DNA of 64,000 nt from Closterium sp. Naga37s-1 (taxonomy: Eukaryota > Streptophyta > Zygnematophyceae > Desmidiales > Closteriaceae), in assembly GCA_947471745.1 (NCBI GenBank), contig CANJKZ010000179.1, forward strand, positions 372,001 through 436,000. The letters are read 5' to 3'. Of this stretch, positions 19,157 through 29,234 are shown in pieces. The notes beneath the pieces were generated by a model. The model made no database searches and was not told the origin of the DNA. It saw only the letters and a list, made by a program, of their open reading frames with translations. Position 1 is the first letter of the stretch. Every line of letters starts with the position of its first letter. A program made the position numbers and the translations under genes.

Positions 19157-22068
19157 ATGGCTCCCACAGCAGACGATGACGCAGGTGAAGCTGCTGACGA
19201 GCCACCTAGTGACGCTCCAGCGATGAGGGGCTTAGATTTTCTCAGACGGCTGCATCAGAACCCTCCGCCCGTCAGCACTGCAGGCCCACCATCGAGCACC
19301 GGCGAAAAACAACCGCCTGCTCGTCCACCTGGTACATCTGGCGGTGAGCCCGAGAGTGCTCCCGCCACCGTCAGCGTGACGGAGGTGGGCGAGTCTTCGT
19401 CTGCCGCCGCACGGAAAAAACGCCGATTTGCTCAAACCGCGCTCCCGTTCGGCACGCCCCCTCAGAAGCCGACTCCATCACCGGCGCCCAACAAACATCC
19501 CCCGCGGGTGTCTCGTGTTCTCACCGATGACGAAAAGGCCGAGGCGAAGTTCGACAAGGCGCTGCAGCTGTACATCACGCATTGGCTACCCAAGTTTGAG
19601 TGGTTGCTGCTTGACAAGAACGAGGACGGGTTGCCAGTCTTGCGATGCAGCGTATGTGTGGAGCACGGGAAAGACGATGCGAGATTTGGGCGCAACGGGC
19701 CGGGGGGGCGGGATCTTCAACCTGGCTCTATGCGCTGTCACGAGCTGAGCGTTCGCCACGACGATGCGTTGAGGAAGCAGCGGACGCTTATGGCGGAGAT
19801 CGAGACGCAGAAGCGGTTGGACGTCTTTGCAAACGCCGACAAGGAGGGTGCGCGGCTGACTCGTCTCATGCGGGCCGTAGACTTCATCTGCACCCACGAC
19901 GCTCCAATCGCCATGTTCCCTCAGCTCGTACAGTTCATGGCCGAAGAGGGAGTTGAAGGCATTCCGTTGAAGTCATACGGTGTCTACATCTCACAGTAAG
20001 TCGAGTCGTTACCTTGTTGCGTGTACATCTTCCCTTGTTTCTCTATCTTAACAAACCTGCTGACACCAACCCGCTACGTTTGGCAGGTACGGCTTCAACG
20101 AAATGGCGTCGGCTATGGCAAAGTACCAACGAACTCAGCAGCTGCAGCATCTACTCGCCTCCCCGTTCATCGGGCTGACTTGTGACGAGAGCACCGACCG
20201 CGCGCGTGGCAAACACTTGATAGTGTTTGCCACCTTCCTCAAGAATGGCGTCTCCGTGACAGAATTCTTGGTGCTGCTCTCGGTGCAGAAGTGCGACGCG
20301 TCATCGCTCTACACCGTGCTGATAAGCCACTTGGAGTCTATCGGCGTCGACATGCAGCGCGTGTCCGGCGTCGGCACCGACGGGGCTTCTGTCATGACTG
20401 GCGATAAGGGTGGTCTGGTTGTCCGGATGAGAGAACGCGTTCCGCATCTAGTCGGCTGTCACTGCGTTGCGCATCGGTAATGTCTCGTTTTCTCACTGGA
20501 TGTCTGTAACATGGTTTCTCCTAGTTGTAATCCTGTTGCCCACAGTTGTTAACGTTTTCCCCTCTCGTTACTAATTTGTTGCAGAGAGGCGCTGGTCGTA
20601 AAAGATGCTGCTAAAAAATTCCCCGACCTCAACATGATCGATGCGGGAGTGCGAGCAGTGGGGGAAATTATCTGTCGCTCAAGCATCTGGTACGAGAGGT
20701 TCAAGGAGTTGCAGCAGGAGATTCATCGCACCAACCTGGAACACCAAGGGCTGTTCAACGTCCGGTGGCTGTCGCGGGGTGACGCAATAGCACGGCTGTG
20801 TCGTGTTTTCGGGGCAGCTATAGTCATGATTGTGGAGTATGGCCACAAGATTGCAGCCACAGTGCAGACATTTAAATTTCACTTCTGCCTGTACTTCCTG
20901 GCTGACATTCTTACAGAGCTGAACGCCCTGAACCGATTTTTCCAGCACCGAAAGGCAAGTTATCATGCACGTTCAATACACCCGCCCGTGACACTACAGG
21001 CTTGAAACTAACCCAAATGTTGTTTCAATGTTCCCCAGGTCGACATCACCCAAGTGGCGAAGGAAGTGGACCGTACGATCGCCATCATAACGGACCAGTA
21101 CATCGTGTACGGGGATACTTTTGGTGGCGGCGTCAGCAAGTTGCTGTCTAGATTCATCAAGGACCACGGCGGGGATAATCGCACGGTGGTGGTGGAGGGG
21201 ATTGACAGCGAGGGGCGGCCGACATCTCATCGATTTGAGCTGAGCGAGGAACCAATCAAGAAGCACAAGTTTGGTGGCACGCGCGCTGACTGTGAGAAGC
21301 TGTGCACGGGGTTCGCGAAGGAAATCGTGGCGCGGATGAAGTTTCGCATGTGGGACTTGCAGCAAATGGGCGGCGCGAAGCTGTTTCAGGTGGAAGCGTG
21401 GCCGTCCAGGGACGAACAGCGGGAGATCAAGTGCCTGGATTGGTTGCTTCAAAACGACGAGCTTTTCGGCGGCATGCTGCCGGGTGAGTTTGTAAGCCAC
21501 GCATGCCAGCCTATCGGATTGCCATGTGCATGTTGTCATCTGAAAAAAACCAAACAAAACCACCCACCCGTGCTCCCCCCTCTTCCCGTCCACGTCAGGT
21601 TTCCAGCTCAAGGCGGCGAAGAAAGAACTCAAGAGCTTCTGTCAGCTTCTGGCACGTCATCACGATCGCGACGATTTCCACCAGGGCCTGCAGAGCATGA
21701 TGAAAAGCAGAGACTGGCATCGCAGTTATCCGAACTTGATGACGATGTGGCAGGCACTCGCTGTGCTCCCACTGAGCACAGTTGAGTGTGAGAGGGGCTT
21801 CAGTCGCCAAAACATCATCAAATCGTGGATGCGCACATCCCTTGGCGATGCTCGCCTTGGCGACCTCATGACGCTGCACATGCTGAAGTACCCCTACGTG
21901 TGGCCTGACGTGGTAGACATCTGGCGCAAGCAGAAAACAAGACGTCCAGCGAAAACAGTGGCCCTGCCGACCCCAGCGGAACGAAAAGGCAAGGAGAAAG
22001 TGCCGGAGCCAGAGGAGGACAGTGACAACGAGAATCAACCGTGTGGCGTGTCTGACGATGGTGATTAA
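19157..22068 (+). CDS. hAT transposase (ZNF862/KIAA1586-like type), five exons
   Basis: Exons 19157-19995, 20087-20476, 20585-20954, 21039-21483 and 21599-22068 (TAA) join to 837 residues without a break. The N-terminal 140 residues are Pro/Ser-rich with a basic patch (ARKKRRF). A zinc-finger-like segment follows (CSVC, then MRCHELSVRH). The DUF4371-type RNase-H-like core has the first acidic site in GLTCDESTD and the second in GVGTDGASVM. The C-terminal hAT dimerisation region is VLPLSTVECERGFSRQNIIK followed by LGDARLGDLMTLHM. The tail is acidic (EPEEDSDNENQ). Intron 3 uses a GC donor (AAG/GCAAGT, 20955) with a normal AG acceptor. The in-frame start could lie further upstream, but 19157 is the first good ATG (AGCCATGG). 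Acts on its own terminal repeats in the nucleus. Confidence 0.94.
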
Positions 22069-22257
22069 GTCTGTTATTGTGTGCTGTGTTAAATAACAAC
22101 TTCAACAGGGTTTTTCAATATTGTACACTGATGCCTCAGTGTAGTCGTTTGTAATACATGCAAAAACCCTGGCGCATCAGGTTTCCCACGAAGGGTAACC
22201 CTGAAAATCAGGTTTTTGAACATGTGGTAGACTGATCGTAAGGGTTGGTAAAAACCA

Positions 22258-22270
22258 AACGTGAGCCCTG
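22258..22270 (-). repeat. hAT right terminal inverted repeat
   Basis: AACGTGAGCCCTG, pairing perfectly over 13 bp with the left end. It is followed by the second copy of the target duplication CTGGTGCT at 22271-22278. Confidence 0.97.
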
Positions 22271-22278
22271 CTGGTGCT

Positions 22279-22687
22279 CCCAGGTTTTCCCCTGGATAAA
22301 TATTTCCCTAGTTTGACGACCTGGGGTAGGTAATACGGGGATGGAGGGTATATTTTAGTATTTTTGATTTGCCATCCTAATGGGAGAAACATTACTGTAA
22401 GCATTTGGATAAATGCCTTTGCGGTCTGTCAAATAACAAATATGAATGTTACTCTATATTGTTGAGGTACACAGTAGAGTGTAGCTAACCTTCTCGACAT
22501 CACTATTTGTAGTTCCCTTCCTATTATCGATCATGCCTCTACCTACTCTTTGATGGTATCATGCTATTTAGTTCCTAGGCCTAATTACTTACCGGTACCC
22601 TACACACTAGGGTTATCGTCAGCCAGCTAGAGGCGCCCCTCCCCCCGTTCCTCCCTCCCCCGTTCCCCCGTATGAGAGCAACGCATC
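22279..22687. other. spacer between hAT element and copia element
   Basis: About 410 bp of unique, relatively AT-rich sequence with no supported gene. The right end (22672-22692) contains GAGCAACGCATCGAGCA, which resembles the ~20-bp repeat on the other side of the copia element, so the retrotransposon interrupted that repeat patch. Confidence 0.6.
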
Positions 22688-22692
22688 GAGCA

Positions 22693-23490
22693 TGTTGGTG
22701 CAACCCTACGGTTTGCATTCGGCTTGTTGTCCGTGTGCGTGCATGCGTGTGTGCATGGAATGGTATGAGGGCATGAAATAATATATATTTCATGTTTACA
22801 ATAGTGTGTGTATGATGAAGCATGGTTTTGAATGTGTGCGTCGAGTCAATAGCGAGTTATCGCTAGTCGCGTGTCACGTCGTCGTTTGCGTGTCGTGTGC
22901 GGTTTTCTATTTTGTCGTGTGTGGAACGTTCGGCGTGTCGCAGGTGTGCGCAGCAGACTTCCAAGAACTCAAGGAAGAATTTACCTTGAAGAACCAGAGC
23001 CTTGGTTTCAAGATTCAAGTTATTTCGAAGCTCTCCAAAAGGGTAAACTTTAAGATAGTGAGAATAGTTGCATTACTTTGTGTAGTGTAACATTTCTCTT
23101 GGTGTAGGCCCTTGTGGAGGGTAGTTTCGAGACCCTTCGTGGTTGGGGACAGTGTGGCACTGTTCCACATCACTGTACCTCGGCTCTTGGGGTTTGTAGG
23201 AGCTGGGAGTCATTCCCAACTCGTAACTCTTCCTATCTTGTGTTCTAAGACTATAGTGGCTGCCATAGTACCGTTCGTTCAAACCGACGCTGTGTCGTCA
23301 ATTCTTTATGAAATCGTGCAATCTAAATTGCTTATTGTAGGCGACGTCAAGACGCTCCAGATCCAATTTGAATCAAGTCATTTGCAGCTGTGAGCAGAAC
23401 GCTATCAACGTTTGAAGCCGCTGTGCAGAAATCCGTCTGTGCACTCTATCTTTCGTTTTAGGCACATTCAAGGCTATTGTGACTATAACA
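22693..23490 (+). repeat. 5' LTR of copia element
   Basis: 798 bp, TG...CA ends. Contains an AT-rich TATA-like stretch TAATATATAT at 22779-22788, a plausible core promoter. Reading frames inside it are repeated identically in the 3' LTR and are not genes. Confidence 0.97.
22779..22788 (+). promoter_or_regulatory. TATA-like box in copia 5' LTR
   Basis: TAATATATAT is the only strong TATA-like element in the LTR and is duplicated in the 3' LTR near 28420. Promoter role is inferred from position and composition. Confidence 0.5.
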
Positions 23491-23492
23491 AG

Positions 23493-23503
23493 TGGTATCA
23501 GAG
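23493..23503 (+). other. primer binding site (initiator tRNA-Met type)
   Basis: TGGTATCAGAG lies 2 bp after the 5' LTR and matches the start of the usual plant copia PBS complementary to the 3' end of initiator methionine tRNA. Confidence 0.9.
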
Positions 23504-23524
23504 GCCCTTGGAGCAGTTTCGACA

Positions 23525-25243
23525 ATGGATGGACCTGAGGAAAGGGGTGGCAGAGTTGCTGGTGGCAGTGGAGAAGCCCAAGCTCAAGGCCAACCCCGTG
23601 ATTCAGCCATGGCGCCCATGCAACCAAGTCTTGGCCCACCTAGGGATGAGCCTAGGGTGTTTGGGCTTGACAAGTTCAACGGTGACAACTTTGCTGAATG
23701 GTCCTTCAAGATGGAGAACATCTTTGACCACTATGACCTGCTGGAGGTGATGGAAGGAACGGAGAAGCGCCCCGAGAACGACCCGGAGAAGAGCCCGTGG
23801 GTGCGGAAGAGCGCACAAGGATATCTCTTACTTGGGCAAGCGTTGGGGAGCAGTCAGATCCGTCACATCAAGCCATTCCAGCGTGAACCAGAGAAAGGAC
23901 CAAAGGCATGGGCTGCTCTCAAGGGTGTACATGCTCCTGCAACAGCGGCGGTAGCGGTGGTGTTGGAACGGCAAATGGCGGCACTACGAATTGAAGAAAA
24001 CGAAGCGGTTGAAGAAGGGGTGCAGAAATTCTTCGACTTGTTGACGCGGCTTGAGGGAGCTGATTTGAACTACAGTGAGCTCCAAAAGAAGACCAAGTTG
24101 CTGGCCTTACTCCCAGAGTCATGGTCCTCGCTCATCATCAACCTTAATCGCGACTTGCCCCGCCTCTCGCTTGAAGACGTGAAGCGAGCTATCCTTCAAG
24201 AGGATTTCCGCCGCCGTGAGTTGGCGAGTGCGGATGGCGCTGGGGCAGCGAGCATCGGCCGTGGATATGGTCGAGGAAGAGGCAGAGGACGAGGGGGAGG
24301 AAGGTTTGGAGGCAGCAACTTCGGCGGAGGCCGCAGGAGTGGCGGTTACGGCAGCGACGACAAGAGCTACGGACGCGGTCGCGGCCGATTCGACGGCGAG
24401 TGTCACTATTGCCACAAGAGCGGACACATGTGGCGCGACTGCTACAAACTCCCTGATGGTTGGACCCCTGCTCAAGGCCAAGAGGGTAGAGGAGCAGGAG
24501 GAGGGAGAGGACGAGGCCGTGGAGGCCGTGGCGGTCGCGGTGGCGGAGCTGCAAACATGAAGAGCGGAGACAACGACAAGGACCCGAGCGACGATCGATA
24601 CCCGGGTCTATTCTACTTCGTGTCGACGCAAGTACCGGCTGGTCCAGATAAGGATGAAGGCTTTGAGGAGCCAGCAGCTGTGGGGAAGGTGACCCTACAC
24701 CCCCTGGACTATTGGGTGATTGATAGTGGCGCTACCTATAGCATGACACCTCGCCCGGACTTGCTCACCGAACTCGAGCCGTCACCGGTGAAGCATGTCA
24801 CATCGGCTTTGGGGCAGCGAGCAGAGGTGAAAGGCATGGGCAAGGCCATGTTCAAGGGTGCTGATGGGAAGATGGTGGGCCTCAAGAACGTGCTTTGGGT
24901 GCCCAGCCTTGCTGCAAACCTGATTTCCGTGCGGCGGTTGGCAAAGGCCGGCATGGACACGAACTCGAAGGGAGCCAAGACCTACACCGCAAGGCTTGGC
25001 GATCGAATTCTTTGGGACCTTCATGAGGACAGGGATGTCTACAACGAGATGTGGCAGATCCCAGTGGTCCCTATGCCTAAGGAGAGGCAAGTGGCAGCAA
25101 GCATCAGCACCAAGGATGGAGCGGTCGGTAGCGACGATGGCGCGAACGGTCGCGCTAAGGAGAATGAGCTCAAGAAGAGCAAATCTGGAGGGACCAGCAA
25201 GTTCAGTGAACCTAAGGAGAGTGGTGCAGCAACCAAGGAGTAG
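23525..25243 (+). CDS. copia gag and protease part of polyprotein, ends at in-frame TAG
   Basis: 572 residues from the ATG at 23525. The gag domain of copia UBN2 type covers about residues 40-235 (GLDKFNGDNFAEWSFKMENI near the start). A Gly/Arg-rich RNA-binding stretch follows, then a CCHC zinc knuckle at residues 293-306 (C-x2-C-x4-H-x4-C), a second Gly/Arg-rich run, and the aspartic protease active site DSGA with Asp400 in WVIDSGATYSMT. The frame ends at TAG (25241-25243) but continues open in the same frame into the integrase-RT part. The stop is therefore either a nonsense mutation or a readthrough site. Confidence 0.95.
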   Translation: MDGPEERGGRVAGGSGEAQAQGQPRDSAMAPMQPSLGPPRDEPRVFGLDKFNGDNFAEWSFKMENIFDHYDLLEVMEGTEKRPENDPEKSPWVRKSAQGYLLLGQALGSSQIRHIKPFQREPEKGPKAWAALKGVHAPATAAVAVVLERQMAALRIEENEAVEEGVQKFFDLLTRLEGADLNYSELQKKTKLLALLPESWSSLIINLNRDLPRLSLEDVKRAILQEDFRRRELASADGAGAASIGRGYGRGRGRGRGGGRFGGSNFGGGRRSGGYGSDDKSYGRGRGRFDGECHYCHKSGHMWRDCYKLPDGWTPAQGQEGRGAGGGRGRGRGGRGGRGGGAANMKSGDNDKDPSDDRYPGLFYFVSTQVPAGPDKDEGFEEPAAVGKVTLHPLDYWVIDSGATYSMTPRPDLLTELEPSPVKHVTSALGQRAEVKGMGKAMFKGADGKMVGLKNVLWVPSLAANLISVRRLAKAGMDTNSKGAKTYTARLGDRILWDLHEDRDVYNEMWQIPVVPMPKERQVAASISTKDGAVGSDDGANGRAKENELKKSKSGGTSKFSEPKESGAATKE

Positions 25244-25297
25244 CAAAAGGGTGAGGAGAACCCAGAGGCAGCAGCGGAGGAGGACTACGGAGAGAGT

Positions 25298-28294
25298 ATG
25301 TGGGGCACTATTGCGAGCGCGGCATTCTCCAATCCAACTTCGGCTACGGGGGAGTGTGATTGGCTCACCTTGCATCGGCGCATGGGGCATGTGGCCCTGC
25401 CCATCTTGCAGCAGCTAGTGAAGAATGAGATGGTTGCTGGCATACGTGTGAAGGGGGAGCCCGATGAGGTGCTTGGCTGCCCGACGTGCATTCAAGCCAA
25501 GTTCACCCGGTTTCCGTTCCCTAGTTCGGAGGCAACGGCAAAGGCACCGCTTGATGAGGTGGTGATGGACGTGGTGGGCCCCCTGAAGCTTGGAGCTGCT
25601 GGAGCTGAGTATTTTCTCACCATTGTCGACGTCTACACCCGCATGACTTGGGTGTACGTGCTGGCCAAGAAGAGCGACGTGGCTGAAACGTTGAAGACGG
25701 ATTGGTTCCCGATGGTGGAGCGGCAACAAGACCGTCTAGTCAAGTCAATCCGCACCGATCGAGGGGGAGAGTTCCTGAGCAAGGAGTTTGGGTTGTGGCT
25801 GAAGAAGAATGGTATTCGGCACTCCCTCACCATGCCATACTCCCCTGCAATGAACGGCATCGCCGAGCGAGCGAACCGCACAATCACGGAGGCGGCACGC
25901 GGGTTGCTCATTGAAGCCGGGCTACCCGACTATTTCTGGCCTGATGCGGTGCGGAGCGCGTGTGTGGCCAAGAACAGAGCCTTGACTCATGTGGGAGCAG
26001 ACAAATGGGTGCCCTATGTGGAGTGGCTAGGAAGGAAGCCAAAGGTGGATATGCTTCGGGTGTTCGGGTGCATGTGCATGGCGCTCGTGCCTAAGCATCT
26101 TCGGCACAACAAGCTTGGTGCCAAGGCGGTGTGGGCCGTGCACTTGGGCATGGCTCAAAACAGCAAGGGATGGCTTCTTTGGGACCCATTCACCAAGAAG
26201 TTCTTGGTGAGCAGGGACTGCAAGTTCATGGAGAACTTCATGTACAAGGATTGGAAGGCGGAGAATGAGACGAAGATAGGCGTGCGGTTTGGGGAGGTGA
26301 AGAGTTCCGGTTTGGAGCATGTGGAGCTGCCTTTGGAACTGAGCAGCGGCAGCACAACCACAAGGCAATCCTCCCTTGTGAATGGGGGAGAGGAGGCCAA
26401 TGATGCAGAGGAAGAAGAGGAGGAGGTGCAGCAAGTGAGCGAGCGTGCACCGTCACTTCCTTCCCGTACTACGAGTGCTCCACGGATTCGAGCCACACCG
26501 CAGCAACGCCAAGGCCTTCATGTCCCTGCAGCTGAGGAAGAAGGAAGGGGCAAAAGGAGAATCCAAGCCCCAAATAGGCTGACCTATGAGGCACTGGGAA
26601 AGCCAGCCAAGTCAGCCTTGGCCGGAGCGGCACTTATAGTTGGAGAAGACGAGGAGAGTGACTACGAGGAGTGTGCCTTCGCGTTCTTCTCTCCGGTGGA
26701 GATGCCGGGGGAACCAGCAACTCTCAAGGAGGCCTTGGAGAGTAGTGATGCTGAGGAGTGGAAGAAGGCAATGGAGAGTGAGCTGAAGAGCATTGAGGAG
26801 AACGGCACATGGGAATTGGTGGAGCTACCGGAGGGGCGTAAGGCGATTACGTCCAAGTGGCTCTTCAAGATCAAGTCCGACGCCGACGGCAAGATCGAGC
26901 GCTACAAGTCTAGGCTTGTGGCGAAGGGGTACCAGCAGAAGGAGAAGGTGGACTATAAGGAGTTGTTTGCTCCTGTGGTGAAGCCGACGACGCTGCGAAC
27001 CCTACTCGCGGGAGCTGCCATCAAAGGATGGGTGGTGAAACAAATGGATGTCACAACGGCATTCCTCAATGGCGTCCTTGAGGAAGAGATTTTCATGGCG
27101 CAGCCAGAGGGGTTTGATGATGGTAGTGGCAGAGTTTTGAGGCTGAAGAAGGCCCTTTATGGACTGAAGCAGGCCCCTAGGCAGTGGTACTTGAAGCTGC
27201 GAGGAGTTTTGGAGGAGATCGGCTTCACTCCCTCAACGGCCGATCACTCATTGTTCATGCTTGGCGAGGGGGAGCAGAGGAGCTTCATGGTGGTGTACGT
27301 GGATGACATCCTCATCTTTTCACCCTCATCTGACCTTGTGAAGGAGGTCATGCTGAAGCTTCAGGACAAGTTTAAGTGTAAGGCCCTTGGTGACGTCAAC
27401 TTCTACCTTGGGCTTCACATTGAACGTGATGTGGAGAAGCGGTGCATGCGGGTGCATCAACGGAAGTACCTGGAGGCATTGGCTGCCAACTTTGGGCAGA
27501 GTGAAGGCCATGTGGCTACACCCTTTCCCTCTGGTTTCAAGTGTGTGAAGGGACCAGAGGAGGAGAGCGTTGGTGAAGAGGAGAGGCGCCGTTTTCACTC
27601 GTTGGTGGGCAGCCTCATGTACGCGGCGGTAAACACCCGACCGGACGTCGCGTTTGCTACCGGACAGTTGGCTAGGGTTGTTCAATGCCCTAATGAGGAG
27701 CAGGTAGCAGCTGGAATGAGAGTGGCCAAGTATCTTGGCCAAACACCGACCGTTGGGCTGCAATATTCGGCGGCGGCGCAAAGGCGCCAAAAGGGCGCGG
27801 ATGGTGTTGAACCCGGGCGTTTGTTCCTCACCGCATTCTCGGATGCTTCTTTTGCATCAGAACCAGAGGACATGACAAGTGTTGGAGGGTTCATTTGCTG
27901 TGTTGGTGGAGGCCCAACTGCTTGGGAGAGCAAGAAGCAGGTGGATCAAGCATTGAGCTCGGTGGAGTCCGAGTATATGGCACTCTTCCGTGCCGTACGA
28001 GAGATTGTGTGGCAGCGGCGTTTGTTGGCTGAATTGGGGGAGGAGCAGCAAGGACCTACCCCACTCTACTGTGACAGCCAGGGTGCCATTGCTCTTGCTA
28101 AGAACCCTGTGTTGCATGGCCTCACCAAGCACATGAGGGTGAAGTGGCATTGGACGAGGAGCATGGTGGCCGCGGGTGAAGTTGAGTTGCACTATGTGAA
28201 GACGACAAGGCAGCCAGCTGACATGATGACCAAGAGGCTGGTGGAGCAGCAGCATTGGAAGTGTTGCAAGCTGGCTGGGATGGCTCTGAACTGA
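25298..28294 (+). CDS. copia integrase, reverse transcriptase and RNase H part of polyprotein
   Basis: 998 residues from the first ATG after the TAG, in the same frame as gag-protease (no frameshift; 18 sense codons lie between stop and ATG). Domains in order: integrase zinc-binding HHCC (HRRMGH, then CPTCIQAK); integrase core with MDVVGP, IRTDRGGEF and the Glu in NGIAERANR; a Glu/Ser-rich linker; reverse transcriptase (KWLFKIKSDADGKIERYKSR, AFLNGVLEEEIFMAQPEGF, and catalytic YVDD at 27296-27307); and RNase H (FSDASFASEPED, SSVESEYMAL, YCDSQGAIALAKNP). All key motifs are present and no other stop interrupts it. In intact copia elements this is normally one polyprotein with gag. Confidence 0.97.
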   Translation: MWGTIASAAFSNPTSATGECDWLTLHRRMGHVALPILQQLVKNEMVAGIRVKGEPDEVLGCPTCIQAKFTRFPFPSSEATAKAPLDEVVMDVVGPLKLGAAGAEYFLTIVDVYTRMTWVYVLAKKSDVAETLKTDWFPMVERQQDRLVKSIRTDRGGEFLSKEFGLWLKKNGIRHSLTMPYSPAMNGIAERANRTITEAARGLLIEAGLPDYFWPDAVRSACVAKNRALTHVGADKWVPYVEWLGRKPKVDMLRVFGCMCMALVPKHLRHNKLGAKAVWAVHLGMAQNSKGWLLWDPFTKKFLVSRDCKFMENFMYKDWKAENETKIGVRFGEVKSSGLEHVELPLELSSGSTTTRQSSLVNGGEEANDAEEEEEEVQQVSERAPSLPSRTTSAPRIRATPQQRQGLHVPAAEEEGRGKRRIQAPNRLTYEALGKPAKSALAGAALIVGEDEESDYEECAFAFFSPVEMPGEPATLKEALESSDAEEWKKAMESELKSIEENGTWELVELPEGRKAITSKWLFKIKSDADGKIERYKSRLVAKGYQQKEKVDYKELFAPVVKPTTLRTLLAGAAIKGWVVKQMDVTTAFLNGVLEEEIFMAQPEGFDDGSGRVLRLKKALYGLKQAPRQWYLKLRGVLEEIGFTPSTADHSLFMLGEGEQRSFMVVYVDDILIFSPSSDLVKEVMLKLQDKFKCKALGDVNFYLGLHIERDVEKRCMRVHQRKYLEALAANFGQSEGHVATPFPSGFKCVKGPEEESVGEEERRRFHSLVGSLMYAAVNTRPDVAFATGQLARVVQCPNEEQVAAGMRVAKYLGQTPTVGLQYSAAAQRRQKGADGVEPGRLFLTAFSDASFASEPEDMTSVGGFICCVGGGPTAWESKKQVDQALSSVESEYMALFRAVREIVWQRRLLAELGEEQQGPTPLYCDSQGAIALAKNPVLHGLTKHMRVKWHWTRSMVAAGEVELHYVKTTRQPADMMTKRLVEQQHWKCCKLAGMALN

Positions 28295-28322
28295 GAGAGC
28301 AAGATCCTAAGGCCAACAATCC

Positions 28323-28331
28323 GAGGGGGAG
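28323..28331 (+). other. polypurine tract
   Basis: GAGGGGGAG sits 2 bp before the 3' LTR, the expected position for priming plus-strand DNA synthesis. Confidence 0.85.
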
Positions 28332-28333
28332 TT

Positions 28334-29131
28334 TGTTGGTGCAACCCTACGGTTTGCATTCGGCTTGTTGTCCGTGTGCGTGCATGCGTGTGTGCATGGA
28401 ATGGTATGAGGGCATGAAATAATATATATTTCATGTTTACAATAGTGTGTGTATGATGAAGCATGGTTTTGAATGTGTGCGTCGAGTCAATAGCGAGTTA
28501 TCGCTAGTCGCGTGTCACGTCGTCGTTTGCGTGTCGTGTGCGGTTTTCTATTTTGTCGTGTGTGGAACGTTCGGCGTGTCGCAGGTGTGCGCAGCAGACT
28601 TCCAAGAACTCAAGGAAGAATTTACCTTGAAGAACCAGAGCCTTGGTTTCAAGATTCAAGTTATTTCGAAGCTCTCCAAAAGGGTAAACTTTAAGATAGT
28701 GAGAATAGTTGCATTACTTTGTGTAGTGTAACATTTCTTTTGGTGTAGGCCCTTGTGGAGGGTAGTTTCGAGACCCTTCGTGGTTGGGGACAGTGTGGCA
28801 CTGTTCCACATCACTGTACCTCGGCTCTTGGGGTTTGTAGGAGCTGGGAGTCATTCCCAACTCGTAACTCTTCCTATCTTGTGTTCTAAGACTATAGTGG
28901 CTGCCATAGTACCGTTCGTTCAAACCGACGCTGTGTCGTCAATTCTTTATGAAAACGTGCAATCTAAATTGCTTATTGTAGGCGACGTCAAGACGCTCCA
29001 GATCCAGTTTGAATCAAGTCATTTGCAGCTGTGAGCAGAACGCTATCAACGTTTGAAGCCGCTGTGCAGAAATCCGTCTGTGCACTCTATCTTTCGTTTT
29101 AGGCACATTCAAGGCTATTGTGACTATAACA
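28334..29131 (+). repeat. 3' LTR of copia element
   Basis: 798 bp, the same length as the 5' LTR and nearly identical. Followed by the GAGCA target duplication at 29132-29136. Confidence 0.97.
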
Positions 29132-29136
29132 GAGCA

Positions 29137-29234
29137 TTGCAACTGAGTGTGCGAGCATCACAGCTGAGTGTGCGAGCAACGCAACAAAGCGTGCGGCAAC
29201 GCAGCTGAGCGTGCGGCAACGCAGCTGAGCATGC
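29137..29234 (+). repeat. ~20-bp repeat patch at the satellite edge
   Basis: About five imperfect units of the form GAGCAACGCAGCTGAGCGTGC lie between the copia target duplication and the first satellite monomer. The left flank of the copia element (22672-22692) carries part of the same unit. Confidence 0.8.

Larger units (their letters stand above)
18498..22270 (+). mobile_element. complete hAT-superfamily DNA transposon
   Basis: The 3,773-bp element begins CAGGGCTCACGTT (18498-18510) and ends with its perfect 13-bp inverted complement (22258-22270). It is flanked by an exact 8-bp direct duplication CTGGTGCT (18490-18497 and 22271-22278), the hallmark size for hAT. Inside is one five-exon transposase gene with all frames open. 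Subterminal regions on both sides are rich in short CCCTGA/TCAGGG motifs, typical transposase-binding sites. A 24-C homopolymer sits at 18704-18727. Termini, target duplication and open gene together suggest a recently active, potentially autonomous copy. Confidence 0.96.
22693..29131 (+). mobile_element. complete Ty1/copia LTR retrotransposon
   Basis: The 6,439-bp element is bounded by two 798-bp LTRs that start TGTTGG and end TAACA, and flanked by a perfect 5-bp target duplication GAGCA (22688-22692 and 29132-29136). Internal order is PBS, gag, protease, integrase, reverse transcriptase, RNase H, PPT, which is the copia order (integrase before RT). LTRs differ at only about three positions noticed by eye (for example T/C near 23099/28740, T/A near 23314/28955, A/G near 23366/29007), implying a recent insertion. 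A single in-frame stop divides the polyprotein. Confidence 0.98.

Noticed and set aside
22806..23090. 94-residue frame within the copia LTR, duplicated at 28447-28731
   Set aside because: It lies wholly inside both LTRs and has no recognisable domain; expected by chance.
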